NCBI GenBank assembly: GCA_001510455.1 | Contig: LFFH01000009.1 | Span: 1 to 26,381, forward strand | DNA from: Actinobacteria bacterium casp-actino8 | Lineage (GTDB): Bacteria > Actinomycetota > Acidimicrobiia > Acidimicrobiales > Ilumatobacteraceae | DNA length: 26,381 nt | Reading direction: 5' to 3' | Shown: one piece after another, positions 15,531 to 23,899 of the stretch | Numbering within the stretch: the stretch's first letter is position 1 | Layout: each line of letters starts with the position of its first letter | The notes under the pieces: model-generated | Database searches by the model: none | What the model saw: only the letters and a program-made list of their open reading frames with translations | Told to the model about the DNA's origin: nothing | Made by a program: the position numbers and the translations under genes

Positions 15531-16906
15531 CGACCGTCATTCTGCCCGGTCCGACGGACCCGGTCGTCGAGTACGAACGGGATCGCCGAGACGACATCGG
15601 ATGCCACCGTCCCGTGACGAGGGCCGCGTCGTGCGGCATCGGCACACACCCACGCCGCCAGTCCAGCGGCGTCGAACGGTCGTGCGCCAGCCGCCACCGC
15701 ACCGGTCACCACTCCGGTCAGGACGTCACCGCTCCCGGCCGTCGCCAGGCGTTCGTCACCGTGGTCGACCAGCACGACCTCACCTCCCGGATCGGCGACG
15801 ACGGTCGTCGGACCCTTCAACAGAACCACTGCACCGAACTGTCGAGCGAGAGAACACGCCGCCTCGATGCGATCGTCTCCGGGAGCAGCCCCCTGAAGGA
15901 CTGCGAACTCTCCGTCGTGTGGAGTGAGGATCGTGGGTGCCGATCGATCGATCACCGTTCGAACGTCGAGAGCATGCAGCGCGTCGCCGTCGATCACGAC
16001 CGTCTGTTGAGCCGATGAGACCACTCGCCGCACCTGATCCATCGTGTGATCTCGACGTCCGAGTCCCGGACCGATCGCCAGGACGGAGAAGCGCGACGAC
16101 AGATCGGACCGCACGTCGCTGGCCCACGAGGCCTCGTCGACGGAGCGTCTCACGACTTCCACGGGGAGAGCCGATCCATCGACCACACCCGGCGAGGCGA
16201 GATGCACGATGCCGGCTCCCGCTCGCAGAGCTGCACCACAAGTCAGACTCGCCGCGCCCATCATTCCGGATGATCCGGCCACCACGTAGGCGCCGTGCTT
16301 CCACTTGTGATCGTCGGAACGGCGGATCGGCCACGTCGTAGCCACGTCGTCGGCGGTCATCACAGCGGCGGTCGACGAACTCACGTCGAGTCCGATGTCG
16401 GCGATCTCGACGACTCCACTCGTTCGACGTCCTTCATGGAAGAAGTGTCCGGGTTTGGCGGCGGCGAAAGTGATCGTTCGTTCGCACGTCCACGGTGACC
16501 CGAGTGCGCGACCGGTGAGGCCATCGATACCGCTCGGCACATCGACCGCCAGCACTCGACACGTTGCCGGTGGGGGGTTCCACTCACCGCGAAATCCGGT
16601 TCCGAACGCCGCGTCGATGACGAGGTCGGCATCGGGAAGTCGCGCCGGAAGATCTGTGGCGTCCACCAGCCGGACGGCTACTCCACGTTCACCAAGAAGA
16701 CGGGCGGCCACTCGCCCGTCCGCACCGTTGTTGCCGGGACCCGCCACCACCACGACCCGTCGCCCGTAGGTGCCACCGAGCATGTTGCGTGCGGTTCGAG
16801 CCACCGCCCAGCCCGCCCTCTCGACGAGAACTTCGAGAGGAACTCCACTGGCGGTCGTTCGTTCGTCGACACGACGCATCTCGTCGGGAGTGACGACGGG
16901 GATCAT
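15527..16906 (-). CDS. nnr: Bifunctional NAD(P)HX epimerase / ADP-dependent NAD(P)HX dehydratase
   Basis: Repairs hydrated NADH and NADPH: the N-terminal YjeF-N domain epimerises, the C-terminal ribokinase-like domain dehydrates using ADP. 459 residues. Epimerase part (~1-205): AGPGNNGADGRVAARLL, DAAFGTGFRGEW and AVDVPSGIDG. Dehydratase part (~215-455): GSSGMMGAASLTCGAALRAG, LAIGPGLGRRD, TPHDGEFAVLQG, LKGPTTVVADP and the nucleotide motif ATAGSGDVLTGV. The usual NNGGDG of the epimerase is NNGADG here. The ATG at 16906 lies exactly six bases after TACGCT in the 18-base gap behind acpS, so the gene may have its own leaderless promoter although it sits in an operon. Confidence 0.96.
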   Translation of the reverse strand: MIPVVTPDEMRRVDERTTASGVPLEVLVERAGWAVARTARNMLGGTYGRRVVVVAGPGNNGADGRVAARLLGERGVAVRLVDATDLPARLPDADLVIDAAFGTGFRGEWNPPPATCRVLAVDVPSGIDGLTGRALGSPWTCERTITFAAAKPGHFFHEGRRTSGVVEIADIGLDVSSSTAAVMTADDVATTWPIRRSDDHKWKHGAYVVAGSSGMMGAASLTCGAALRAGAGIVHLASPGVVDGSALPVEVVRRSVDEASWASDVRSDLSSRFSVLAIGPGLGRRDHTMDQVRRVVSSAQQTVVIDGDALHALDVRTVIDRSAPTILTPHDGEFAVLQGAAPGDDRIEAACSLARQFGAVVLLKGPTTVVADPGGEVVLVDHGDERLATAGSGDVLTGVVTGAVAAGARPFDAAGLAAWVCADAARRGPRHGTVASDVVSAIPFVLDDRVRRTGQNDGR

Positions 16907-16912
16907 CCCGTC

Positions 16913-16918
16913 AGCGTA
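16913..16918 (-). promoter_or_regulatory. Candidate internal leaderless promoter (-10 box) for nnr-alr
   Basis: TACGCT on the minus strand, six bases before the nnr ATG at 16906, in the gap after the acpS stop. It matches the TANNNT-six-base layout seen at first genes elsewhere in the window. No Shine-Dalgarno sequence is visible in the gap. Confidence 0.45.
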
Positions 16919-16924
16919 CGAGCG

Positions 16925-17314
16925 TCAGCCGGTGGCCACGACGTAGGCGATGGCCAGACCATCGGTGTGGGTGAGGGACAGATGCCACGATGCGATCCCC
17001 CGCTCACGCGCCAATGCATCGGCCCGACCCGAAACCTGCAGCACAGGACGTCCGCTCTCCTCACTCTCGACCCACACGTCGTGGAAGTCGAATGCTCCGA
17101 GGCCCACACCCATCGCCTTCATCACCGCTTCACGCGCTGCGAATCGAGCGGCCAGGGAGGGCACCGAGTCGACCCGACCTTCGAGCGATCCGATTTCGAG
17201 ATCGGTGAACATGCGTCCGAGAAGAGTCGGCGTACGCGACAACGTCTCACGGAAACGAGCGATCTCGACGGCATCGACACCGACACCTCGCACCGAACCG
17301 AACGAGTCGTTCAT
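16925..17314 (-). CDS. acpS: Holo-[acyl-carrier-protein] synthase
   Basis: Transfers 4'-phosphopantetheine from CoA to acyl carrier protein, activating fatty-acid synthesis. 129 residues, normal for the trimeric AcpS type. Seen: the first signature GVGVDAVEIARF with metal-binding Asp14, the second signature RFAAREAVMKAMG with Glu62, and the C-terminal HLSLTHTDGLAIAYVVA. The lysine of the common AAKEA signature is an arginine here (AAREA), a conservative change. The ATG at 17314 overlaps the stop of the giant glmS as ATGA. The glmS-acpS-nnr-alr order matches the actinobacterial cluster. Confidence 0.96.
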   Translation of the reverse strand: MNDSFGSVRGVGVDAVEIARFRETLSRTPTLLGRMFTDLEIGSLEGRVDSVPSLAARFAAREAVMKAMGVGLGAFDFHDVWVESEESGRPVLQVSGRADALARERGIASWHLSLTHTDGLAIAYVVATG

Positions 17315-20300
17315 CGTCGCCAGAGATCGGCGATCTCGCTCATCGGTCGAATGAGCAGATCGGCCACCGACACCGTCTCGAGAACGTCGTCACGCATGGC
17401 ACCTTCGGTTTCGGTGACCCAGTCGACGAGCCGCTCGTACCGGCGGTCGTAGCCCTGCAGAACGGCACGAGCCACCGACGCCGGAAGCCGATCGTGAAAT
17501 CGCACGTGTAGGACGACGAGACCCACCGTGGATCCGGCTTTGACTTCGGGAACGAAGATCACGGTTCGACCGTCGGATCGACCTCGAGCCACGAGAACTT
17601 CTCGCTCCGATGCCACACGCCGTTTGGTACCCACGAGAGCAGGATTGGTGTCGACCCGACTCGGGATGTCGCGCGAGATCCCTCCTCTCTCGACGATGGT
17701 GACCGTGGCGTGGTCGAGATCACCGTCGATGCGATAGCGGGTGTAACCCACCACGGACTCGACTGCCGGATCGAGGTCGGCCAACACCTTCAGAGTCCGA
17801 TAGGCGAGAACGTCGCGTCCGGGGCCGGCACCGAGCACCGCCTGAACGAGCGAACGATCGAGTACTCCTTCGTCACTGCGAGAAATTCCCACCGTGACCG
17901 TCTTGGCCTGATGCTTGATCGCATCGATGGGTCGCGTGAGTTCCTCGATCGCCCGAGTGAGAGCGGCCGTGAGATCGTCGACGACGGCCGCCGGGCTCGC
18001 CACTTTTCCGGTCTCGCGCTGGTGCATCTCGACCGGCGAGTCGTCGGAGATCACCCGGAACATGGTGGCCAGACGCACGGCAGTACTCGCTTCGAGATGT
18101 CCGTCGTAATCACCCGAGCGGAGCGTCTCCTGGAAGCGCTCGATCGCGTCGGCCAATTCGACTCCGATACGTTCGACGACGGCCTCACCGTCGTCGAGTT
18201 CGATGACGGCTCGTTCGACGACTTCTCGTGCCTCGCGAAGATCCCGAGCGAGATCGTCGATCGCCCGGGCCGCCTCGTATCCGAACAGATGGCCGACCAT
18301 CGCCGACAGCACGAAAGCGAGTGACGGATCGGTCTCGGGAACTTCGATCACCGATGAGGCATGTGAGAAGCGACTCTCACGAGCCGAGGCGATCACGATC
18401 GGCGTGGCCTTGTGGGCACGGTAGATCGCCACTTCCTTGGCCACGTCGTCGGCCGTTCCACCGGCCAATCCGGCTGCGCACACGAGAATCAATGGCTCGC
18501 ACGAAAGATCGATGTGCTTCTTGTCCTCGGTGATGTCGGACGAGATCGACTTGTAACAGAGTTCGCTCAACTTGATTCGGACTTCGTGCGCGGCGATCGC
18601 GTTCGGGCCGTTACCCACTACTGCCCAGTAACGCTTGGATGGTGCGTAACGGCGGGCGATGTCACCCACTTGCTCGCGTCGGGTCAGTACCTGCCGCATG
18701 GCATCGGGCAGATCGCGCAGTGCCGACAACAACTGGTGGCGGCGATCGTCGGACCCGGCCTCGACGAGTGCCGAGATCTCACAGGCCAACAAGGTGCCGG
18801 CCGCGACCTGCGCGTAGAAAGCCTTGGTCGACGCGACGCTCATCTCGACGTCGCGACCATCGGATGTGTAGAGCACACCGTCGGCCTTGTCGCACAGGTC
18901 GGATCCACGGCGATTCACGATGGCGATCACCGCCGCGCCACGGGCGCGGGCCAGATCGACGGTGCGATTCGTGTCGGTCGTGGTACCACTCTGACTGATG
19001 GCGACGATGAGCGTGTCGGACATGTCGAGACGCAATCCGAATCCGGAGAGCTCGGTGGCCGTCACTGGATCGACATCGAGGCGACCGTCGGTCAGATGAT
19101 CGAGGATCGTGGCACAACTCTCTCCGGCCACGGCGGCCGTACCTTGGCCGATCACTCGCACCTTGTCGATCGTGCCGGCGGTCAGACGTGCTGCGACGTC
19201 ACCCGGAATCACTCGTTCGCCGAGATCGGTTCGCAGCCGACCGTCGACGTCCCGGATCCGGCCTCGTAACGTCTTGGCCAAGCTGATCGGCGCCTCACCG
19301 ATCTCTTTCAACAAGAAGTGAGGAGCGTCACCACGATCGATGTCCCGGGTGGTCACCTCGGCCGTCACCAAGTCGTCGTCATTCCAGGGAAGTTCGGTTC
19401 CGCCGAACGAGATCCGACGGAATCCGTCGACTGTTCCGGCCAATTCACCGTCGAGGACGACGATCTGTCCGGCCCCACCATCGACACTGACCTCACCGTC
19501 CATTCGGACGTAACGACTGGTCTCTTCGACGACGCCGTACGGCTCACTCGCCACCACGAAGAGATCTTCGGAGAATCCGACGAAGAGACCCTGTCCGCTT
19601 CCCCGTAGTGACACGAGCAGACGGTGGGGATCATCGGCTGAGGCCGCGGCGATGGCCACCGATCCCTCGAACGAGGACACCGAACGTCGGAACGACTCCA
19701 CCAGATCCGACGTCGACTCCATGTGATGCGCGACGAGGGCGGGAATCACCTTGGCATCGGTGGTGATCTGATGAGCGAACTCGAGGTCGTAGGCGACCCG
19801 CAGGTCGGCGTGATTGTCGACGTCCCCGTTCAGCGACGCGACAACATAGGGGCCCGTGCTCGGTTCGAGTCGCTCGCTGTTGACCGGGTGGGCATTGGGT
19901 TCGGAGATGATGCCGACACTCGCCCATCGTGTGTGACCGGTGAGCGACATACGAGCCTCGGGTCGACTGAGCGCGAGACGAAGAAGGTCGTCGTCGGCGA
20001 TCGCCCGTCGCAGGGCACGGGTGTTGTCTCCGAGCTCTCCGATCTCGGCCGCCGCCTTGTAGACGAACGAGAGGACTCCGCCGCGATCGGTGTCGATCCA
20101 CCGAACCGATCGATTCTGGAAGAGCGCGTCGTCGGCACGTTCGGAGAGAGCGTTCACGACGAACTGATCGTCGGCGCGCAGATCGTGTCCCCACACGAAG
20201 AGGTGAACACCCGCCGAGTCTCGGCCTCGAACTTCGAGACGGTCGATGATCGAGAGGGCCTGTTGCACCATGGCGTAGCCGGCAATGGCCGCCACTGATG

Positions 20301-20691
20301 CGTCGCGACCGGCCAGTGCCGCCACCTCGGTCGCCGTTCGGAGACGGTCCCGACGGATCGCCCACAGAACGTCGCGGAGTGCGCCGATTCGACGGGCATC
20401 GGTCTCGAGGTCGTCGACCCGACCGTCGTCGAGACGTGATTCCCATTCGGTGAGCACGTCGTCGAATCGGTCGAGACGATCCTCGATGGTCGTCATCAAC
20501 TGACGCTGGTCCACGAGAGCTCGAATGCCGGGGACTCCGTGAAGAAGCCGATCGACCTCGACCAGACGGCGGGTGGCCTCGTCGAGGTCATGACGAACGT
20601 CGACCGCGGCATCGAGCATCCCCATCACCTCGTCGGCATCAGGTACCGGACGCGCCGACGGACGTCCGACCAGAGCCACGATCCCACACAT
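17311..20691 (-). CDS. glmS: Oversized glutamine--fructose-6-phosphate aminotransferase (GlmS-like, ~1126 aa)
   Basis: GlmS makes glucosamine 6-phosphate from fructose 6-phosphate and glutamine; normal length is ~600-630 residues, this is 1126. Seen in order: nucleophile Cys2 in MCGIVALVG; an extra charged helical stretch ~10-145; RGRDSAG (155-161); a smaller insertion ~165-245; GHTRWASVG (252-260) and NGDVDNH from 288. The isomerase half has KEIGEAPISLAKTL (462-475), SQSGTTTDT (566-574), VASTKAF (619-625) and GNGPNAIAAHE (693-703). E703, K707, E710 and H726 match E. coli E481, K485, E488 and H504 with identical spacing. HQAKTVTVG (927-935) resembles the usual end LAKSVTVE, putting K930 at the place of K603, yet ~190 unrecognised residues follow. 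The start MCG at 20691 is required because Cys must follow the removed Met. It lies next to glmM, which uses its product. It may be a distinct SIS amidotransferase rather than a true GlmS. Confidence 0.85.
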   Translation of the reverse strand: MCGIVALVGRPSARPVPDADEVMGMLDAAVDVRHDLDEATRRLVEVDRLLHGVPGIRALVDQRQLMTTIEDRLDRFDDVLTEWESRLDDGRVDDLETDARRIGALRDVLWAIRRDRLRTATEVAALAGRDASVAAIAGYAMVQQALSIIDRLEVRGRDSAGVHLFVWGHDLRADDQFVVNALSERADDALFQNRSVRWIDTDRGGVLSFVYKAAAEIGELGDNTRALRRAIADDDLLRLALSRPEARMSLTGHTRWASVGIISEPNAHPVNSERLEPSTGPYVVASLNGDVDNHADLRVAYDLEFAHQITTDAKVIPALVAHHMESTSDLVESFRRSVSSFEGSVAIAAASADDPHRLLVSLRGSGQGLFVGFSEDLFVVASEPYGVVEETSRYVRMDGEVSVDGGAGQIVVLDGELAGTVDGFRRISFGGTELPWNDDDLVTAEVTTRDIDRGDAPHFLLKEIGEAPISLAKTLRGRIRDVDGRLRTDLGERVIPGDVAARLTAGTIDKVRVIGQGTAAVAGESCATILDHLTDGRLDVDPVTATELSGFGLRLDMSDTLIVAISQSGTTTDTNRTVDLARARGAAVIAIVNRRGSDLCDKADGVLYTSDGRDVEMSVASTKAFYAQVAAGTLLACEISALVEAGSDDRRHQLLSALRDLPDAMRQVLTRREQVGDIARRYAPSKRYWAVVGNGPNAIAAHEVRIKLSELCYKSISSDITEDKKHIDLSCEPLILVCAAGLAGGTADDVAKEVAIYRAHKATPIVIASARESRFSHASSVIEVPETDPSLAFVLSAMVGHLFGYEAARAIDDLARDLREAREVVERAVIELDDGEAVVERIGVELADAIERFQETLRSGDYDGHLEASTAVRLATMFRVISDDSPVEMHQRETGKVASPAAVVDDLTAALTRAIEELTRPIDAIKHQAKTVTVGISRSDEGVLDRSLVQAVLGAGPGRDVLAYRTLKVLADLDPAVESVVGYTRYRIDGDLDHATVTIVERGGISRDIPSRVDTNPALVGTKRRVASEREVLVARGRSDGRTVIFVPEVKAGSTVGLVVLHVRFHDRLPASVARAVLQGYDRRYERLVDWVTETEGAMRDDVLETVSVADLLIRPMSEIADLWRR

Positions 20692-20699
20692 GGATCCCC

Positions 20700-20705
20700 A
20701 GGCTA
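20700..20705 (-). promoter_or_regulatory. Candidate -10 box for glmS
   Basis: TAGCCT on the minus strand, eight bases before the glmS ATG at 20691 and inside the 47-base gap after glmM. It would give a leader of at most two bases. No strong Shine-Dalgarno sequence is seen, though GGGGAT lies next to the start. Confidence 0.35.
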
Positions 20706-20738
20706 CCGATGCCGTCAGTGGTGGTTCGGGCGGTCGAA

Positions 20739-22082
20739 TCAGCCGAAGAGCCGACGAACCGTCGCACACAGACGTTCGACCATCGATTCGGCGAGTTGGG
20801 TGGTCGCGGCCTCGACCATGACCCGCACGAGGGGTTCGGTTCCACTGGCTCGAACCAGAACCCGTCCCTCGGCCCCGAGCTCGCTTTCGACGGCTGCGAT
20901 CTCTTCGGCCATCTCGGCCGCCACGTCGCTCGGCCGTCGGGTCACCTCGACGTTGCGCAGAACTTGCGGATAAGCCGTCATGACCGATGACGCCGCCTCG
21001 GCGAGTGAACGTCCGCTCCGCACCACGAATTCGGCGAGTGAAACCGCCGAGACCAGACCGTCGCCGGTCGTGGCGACGTCACGATGGATGATGTGTCCGC
21101 TCTGCTCACCACCGAGCACGAATCCACCATCGTTCATCGCATCGAGAACGTGTCGATCACCCACCGGGGTGACCACCACCTGAATGCCGGCTTCGTTCAT
21201 CGCTCGGTGGAATCCCAGATTGGCCATCACTGTCGTGACCACCACACCTCCCGCAAGACGGCCACGATCACGTCGGTCGAGAGCCGACAACGCGATCAAA
21301 CGATCTCCGTCGACGACCGCACCCTCTCCGTCGACCGCGATGACGCGATCACCGTCACCGTCGAAGGCGAAACCCATGGCGGCGGTTCCCATGGTCGACA
21401 CGAACGTGCACAGACCCTCCGTCGAAGTGGCGCCGCACCCGTCGTTGATGTTCGTCCCGTCGGGCGCGTCGTTCAACACGATCACGTCGGCACCGAGACG
21501 ACGAAAGACCTCGGGGGCCGCATCGCACATGGCACCGTTCGCCGTGTCGAGAACGACGCGTAGACCCGACAGCGACCCTTCGCCGAAGTACGAGACCACG
21601 TGGTCGACGTACTCGGCCACGGCGAGAGCTCGCCGCGACACCGATCCGACGCGACGCGGAATCGATCCGCTCGGTTCGGCGTTGAGAATCGACGACAGCT
21701 CGGCCTCGATGGCTACTTGTTGCGCGTCGGACAATTTCGCGCCACCGGCCGCGAAGATCTTCACCCCGTTGTCGTGGTAGGGATTGTGCGACGCCGTGAC
21801 GACCGCTCCGGGCACTCCGTCTCGAGCCGCGAACATGGCGACCGCTGGGGTGGGAATCACGCCCACGTCATCGACGTCGACTCCTTCGGCGGCCAGACCA
21901 GCGGCCACCGAAGCCTGCAGAACCGCTCCGGATTCGCGCGGATCGCGACCGATCACGACTCGATCGACACGAAGCACACGCGCCGCAGCGCGGCCGAGGG
22001 CCAGACAGAACTCAGGAGTGATCTCGTCGATCGCCCGACCACGGACACCGTCGGTCCCGAAGCGAGGATGCCGAGCCGACAC
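20739..22082 (-). CDS. glmM: Phosphoglucosamine mutase
   Basis: Converts glucosamine 6-phosphate to glucosamine 1-phosphate on the route to UDP-GlcNAc. 447 residues, normal for the family. Seen: FGTDGVRG at the N terminus, the phosphoserine loop TASHNPYHDNG with Ser98, the metal motif DGDGDR (241-246), the sugar-binding GEQSGHII, and the phosphate-binding RASGTEPLVRVM near the C terminus. All four functional loops are intact. It starts with GTG at 22082, 12 bases after the rpsI stop, with GGGGCC just upstream; no better start gives the FGTDGVRG beginning. It follows rplM-rpsI as in mycobacteria and precedes the oversized glmS. Confidence 0.97.
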   Translation of the reverse strand: MSARHPRFGTDGVRGRAIDEITPEFCLALGRAAARVLRVDRVVIGRDPRESGAVLQASVAAGLAAEGVDVDDVGVIPTPAVAMFAARDGVPGAVVTASHNPYHDNGVKIFAAGGAKLSDAQQVAIEAELSSILNAEPSGSIPRRVGSVSRRALAVAEYVDHVVSYFGEGSLSGLRVVLDTANGAMCDAAPEVFRRLGADVIVLNDAPDGTNINDGCGATSTEGLCTFVSTMGTAAMGFAFDGDGDRVIAVDGEGAVVDGDRLIALSALDRRDRGRLAGGVVVTTVMANLGFHRAMNEAGIQVVVTPVGDRHVLDAMNDGGFVLGGEQSGHIIHRDVATTGDGLVSAVSLAEFVVRSGRSLAEAASSVMTAYPQVLRNVEVTRRPSDVAAEMAEEIAAVESELGAEGRVLVRASGTEPLVRVMVEAATTQLAESMVERLCATVRRLFG

Positions 22083-22094
22083 GAGGCCCCGTGA

Positions 22095-22487
22095 TCAGCG
22101 CTTGGTGTACTGAGGCGCCTTACGGGCCTTCTTCAGGCCGTACTTCTTGCTCTCCTTGCGGCGCGAGTCGCGAGTGAGAAGACCGGCCTTCTTCAACGCC
22201 GGACGAGCCTCGGGATCGAGTTCGGCGAGCGAACGAGCAAGACCCATGCGCATGGCACCGGACTGACCGGTCACGCCACCACCGATGATCGAGGCATCGA
22301 CGTCGTACTGCTCGGCGGTGTTGGTGACGCGCAGGGCCTCGGTGGCCGAGTTGCGCTGTGTCGCGGTGCCGAAGTACTGATCGATCGGCTTACCGTTGAC
22401 GGTGACCTTTCCTGAGCCGGGGCGCACGCGCACTCGCGCGATCGCAGCCTTACGGCGGCCGGTGGTCTGGGTGAGAGGCTTCGACAT
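22095..22487 (-). CDS. rpsI: 30S ribosomal protein S9
   Basis: Small-subunit protein whose C-terminal tail reaches the P-site tRNA. 130 residues. Seen: TGRRKAAIARVRVRPGSGK, GGGVTGQSGAMRMGLARSL, and the conserved basic end RKESKKYGLKKARKAPQYTKR with its terminal Lys-Arg. The ATG at 22487 is preceded by GGGAG at a good distance. It lies 17 bases after rplM, the near-universal L13-S9 pair, and leads into glmM. Confidence 0.99.
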   Translation of the reverse strand: MSKPLTQTTGRRKAAIARVRVRPGSGKVTVNGKPIDQYFGTATQRNSATEALRVTNTAEQYDVDASIIGGGVTGQSGAMRMGLARSLAELDPEARPALKKAGLLTRDSRRKESKKYGLKKARKAPQYTKR

Positions 22488-22504
22488 CTGTGCTCCCTGA
22501 ACTT

Positions 22505-22951
22505 TCAGCGTGCCTTGGCGTGGTCGATCGACCGAGCGGTGGGATTCTGCGAGGCGTGCGGATGCGTCGGGCCGCCGTACACCTTCAACTTCTTGATCAT
22601 CTGACGTCCGAGAGGACCCTTCGGCAACATGCCTTTCACCGAACCACGAATCGCCTCGTCAGGACGACGGGCGAGAAGGTTGGCGTAGGTCTCGCTCTTC
22701 AAACCACCCGGATAACCCGAGTAGCGATACACCATGTGGCGATCGGCCTTACCCGATGTCATGACGATCTTGTCGGCATTGATGATGATCACGTGGTCGC
22801 CCATGTCCATGTGCGGGGCGAAGACCGGCTTGTGCTTGCCACGGAGAAGGCGCGCCGCTTCGGTGCACAGACGACCGAGGACCATGCCCTCGGCGTCGAG
22901 AACGTGCCACTCGCGCTTCACATCGCTGGCTTTGGGTGTGTAGGTGCTCAT
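22505..22951 (-). CDS. rplM: 50S ribosomal protein L13
   Basis: Early-assembling large-subunit protein. 148 residues. Seen: REWHVLDAEGMVLGRLCTEA, the central GDHVIIINADKIVMTSGK, YRYSGYPGG, and GMLPKGPLGRQMIKKLKVY, all standard L13 blocks. The ATG at 22951 gives the usual short N-terminal lead-in, STYTPKASDVKREW; AAAGAAG upstream is a weak ribosome binding site. A TAGGCT box at 22977-22982 suggests a promoter separate from the alpha operon that ends with truA. Confidence 0.99.
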   Translation of the reverse strand: MSTYTPKASDVKREWHVLDAEGMVLGRLCTEAARLLRGKHKPVFAPHMDMGDHVIIINADKIVMTSGKADRHMVYRYSGYPGGLKSETYANLLARRPDEAIRGSVKGMLPKGPLGRQMIKKLKVYGGPTHPHASQNPTARSIDHAKAR

Positions 22952-22976
22952 GAGAACTTCTTTCGACGGACGAGAA

Positions 22977-22982
22977 AGCCTA
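22977..22982 (-). promoter_or_regulatory. Candidate -10 box of the rplM-rpsI operon
   Basis: TAGGCT on the minus strand, 25 bases before the rplM ATG, in a purine-rich stretch after the truA stop. A recognisable -35 is not seen. It would give a leader of about 20 bases carrying AAAGAAG as a weak ribosome binding site. Confidence 0.35.
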
Positions 22983-23003
22983 CGCCCCTCCCCCACGTTT
23001 CCC

Positions 23004-23059
23004 CACCTGGTGTTCTGGCGCGGATTTTTCACCGCCCAAGTGACGAATCCGCACCAGAA
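23004..23059. repeat. Intergenic element, copy B, with a hairpin over the truA stop
   Basis: CACCTGGTGTTCTGG at 23004-23018 is the reverse complement of the block at 8877-8891, and CGCGGATTTTTCACC (23019-23033) corresponds to the A-rich block of copy A. The region also forms a 14-base stem, arms 23013-23026 and 23046-23059, with one C-A mismatch, whose loop holds the truA stop codon. There is no T-tract. It may terminate truA or act upstream of rplM; function unknown. Confidence 0.45.
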
Positions 23060-23880
23060 AACGCCGCTGCCGAGCCCTCGGGGGGATACCCGACGTCCCA
23101 CAAACAGAGTCCGTGCGGGGGGGCCACCTGACCGGCCCCCTCCCGCCTGCGTCCCCGCAGGATCGACGACATCTCTCCCGGCGTGATCTTGCCCTGGCCG
23201 ACGTCGACCAGGGTGCCGACGATCGAGCGAACCATCTGGTGACAAAAGGCCGTGGCCCGAATCCGACACTGGAGAACTCGGGCACCACGCTCACTCGTCA
23301 GGTCGTACCAGTCGATCTCGAGGAGGCGACGCACCATGGACGGCTCGACCTGCCCGGGTTCGACCTTGGGCCGACGGCAGAAGGCCGAGAAGTCGTGTTC
23401 ACCGATCAACGGATCGGTGGCCATACGCATGAGGTCGAGCGAGAGCGGGGTCGCAACGTGCCACGACGTCTCGGCGATGAAGGGGTCAGGCGTCGGATCG
23501 TTCAGGATCGTGTAGCGGTATCGGCGCCAGGTGGCCGAGAAACGAGCGTGGAAGTCGTCGGACACCACCTCGGCCGAACGAATCACCACCGACGGCGCGC
23601 ACATCTTGCTGAGACGTCGCGGCAGACCTTCGACATCGACATCGACCGGAAGGTCACAACTGACGACCTGTCCCCAGGCGTGCACGCCGGCATCGGTTCG
23701 ACCGGCCCCCACGATCTCGATCGGCCGTCGAGCGATCGTCGACAGTGCATCCGTGATCACGCCCGCCACCGTCACGACTCCCTCGTTGACCGCGAAGCCA
23801 TGCAAACCACGACCGTGATAGGCCACCAACAGGCGAACCCGCCTCACGGCGGGTTCGACGGAAGATTCGATGATGGCCAC
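23029..23880 (-). CDS. truA: tRNA pseudouridine(38-40) synthase TruA
   Basis: Isomerises uridines 38-40 in the tRNA anticodon stem. 283 residues. Seen: LLVAYHGRGLHGFAVN at the start, the catalytic signature GAGRTDAGVHAWGQV with Asp63, FHARFSATWRRYRY, HDFSAFCRR, CRIRATAFCHQMVRSIVG and the C-terminal APPHGLCLWDVGY. I chose the GTG at 23880, which has GAGGGG eight bases upstream and avoids rplQ; longer in-frame starts would overlap rplQ. It follows rplQ by 19 bases, the usual alpha-operon tail. The C-terminal end is slightly extended after the DVGY motif. Confidence 0.96.
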   Translation of the reverse strand: MAIIESSVEPAVRRVRLLVAYHGRGLHGFAVNEGVVTVAGVITDALSTIARRPIEIVGAGRTDAGVHAWGQVVSCDLPVDVDVEGLPRRLSKMCAPSVVIRSAEVVSDDFHARFSATWRRYRYTILNDPTPDPFIAETSWHVATPLSLDLMRMATDPLIGEHDFSAFCRRPKVEPGQVEPSMVRRLLEIDWYDLTSERGARVLQCRIRATAFCHQMVRSIVGTLVDVGQGKITPGEMSSILRGRRREGAGQVAPPHGLCLWDVGYPPEGSAAAFSGADSSLGR

Positions 23881-23899
23881 GGGGACGAGCCCCTCGGAA

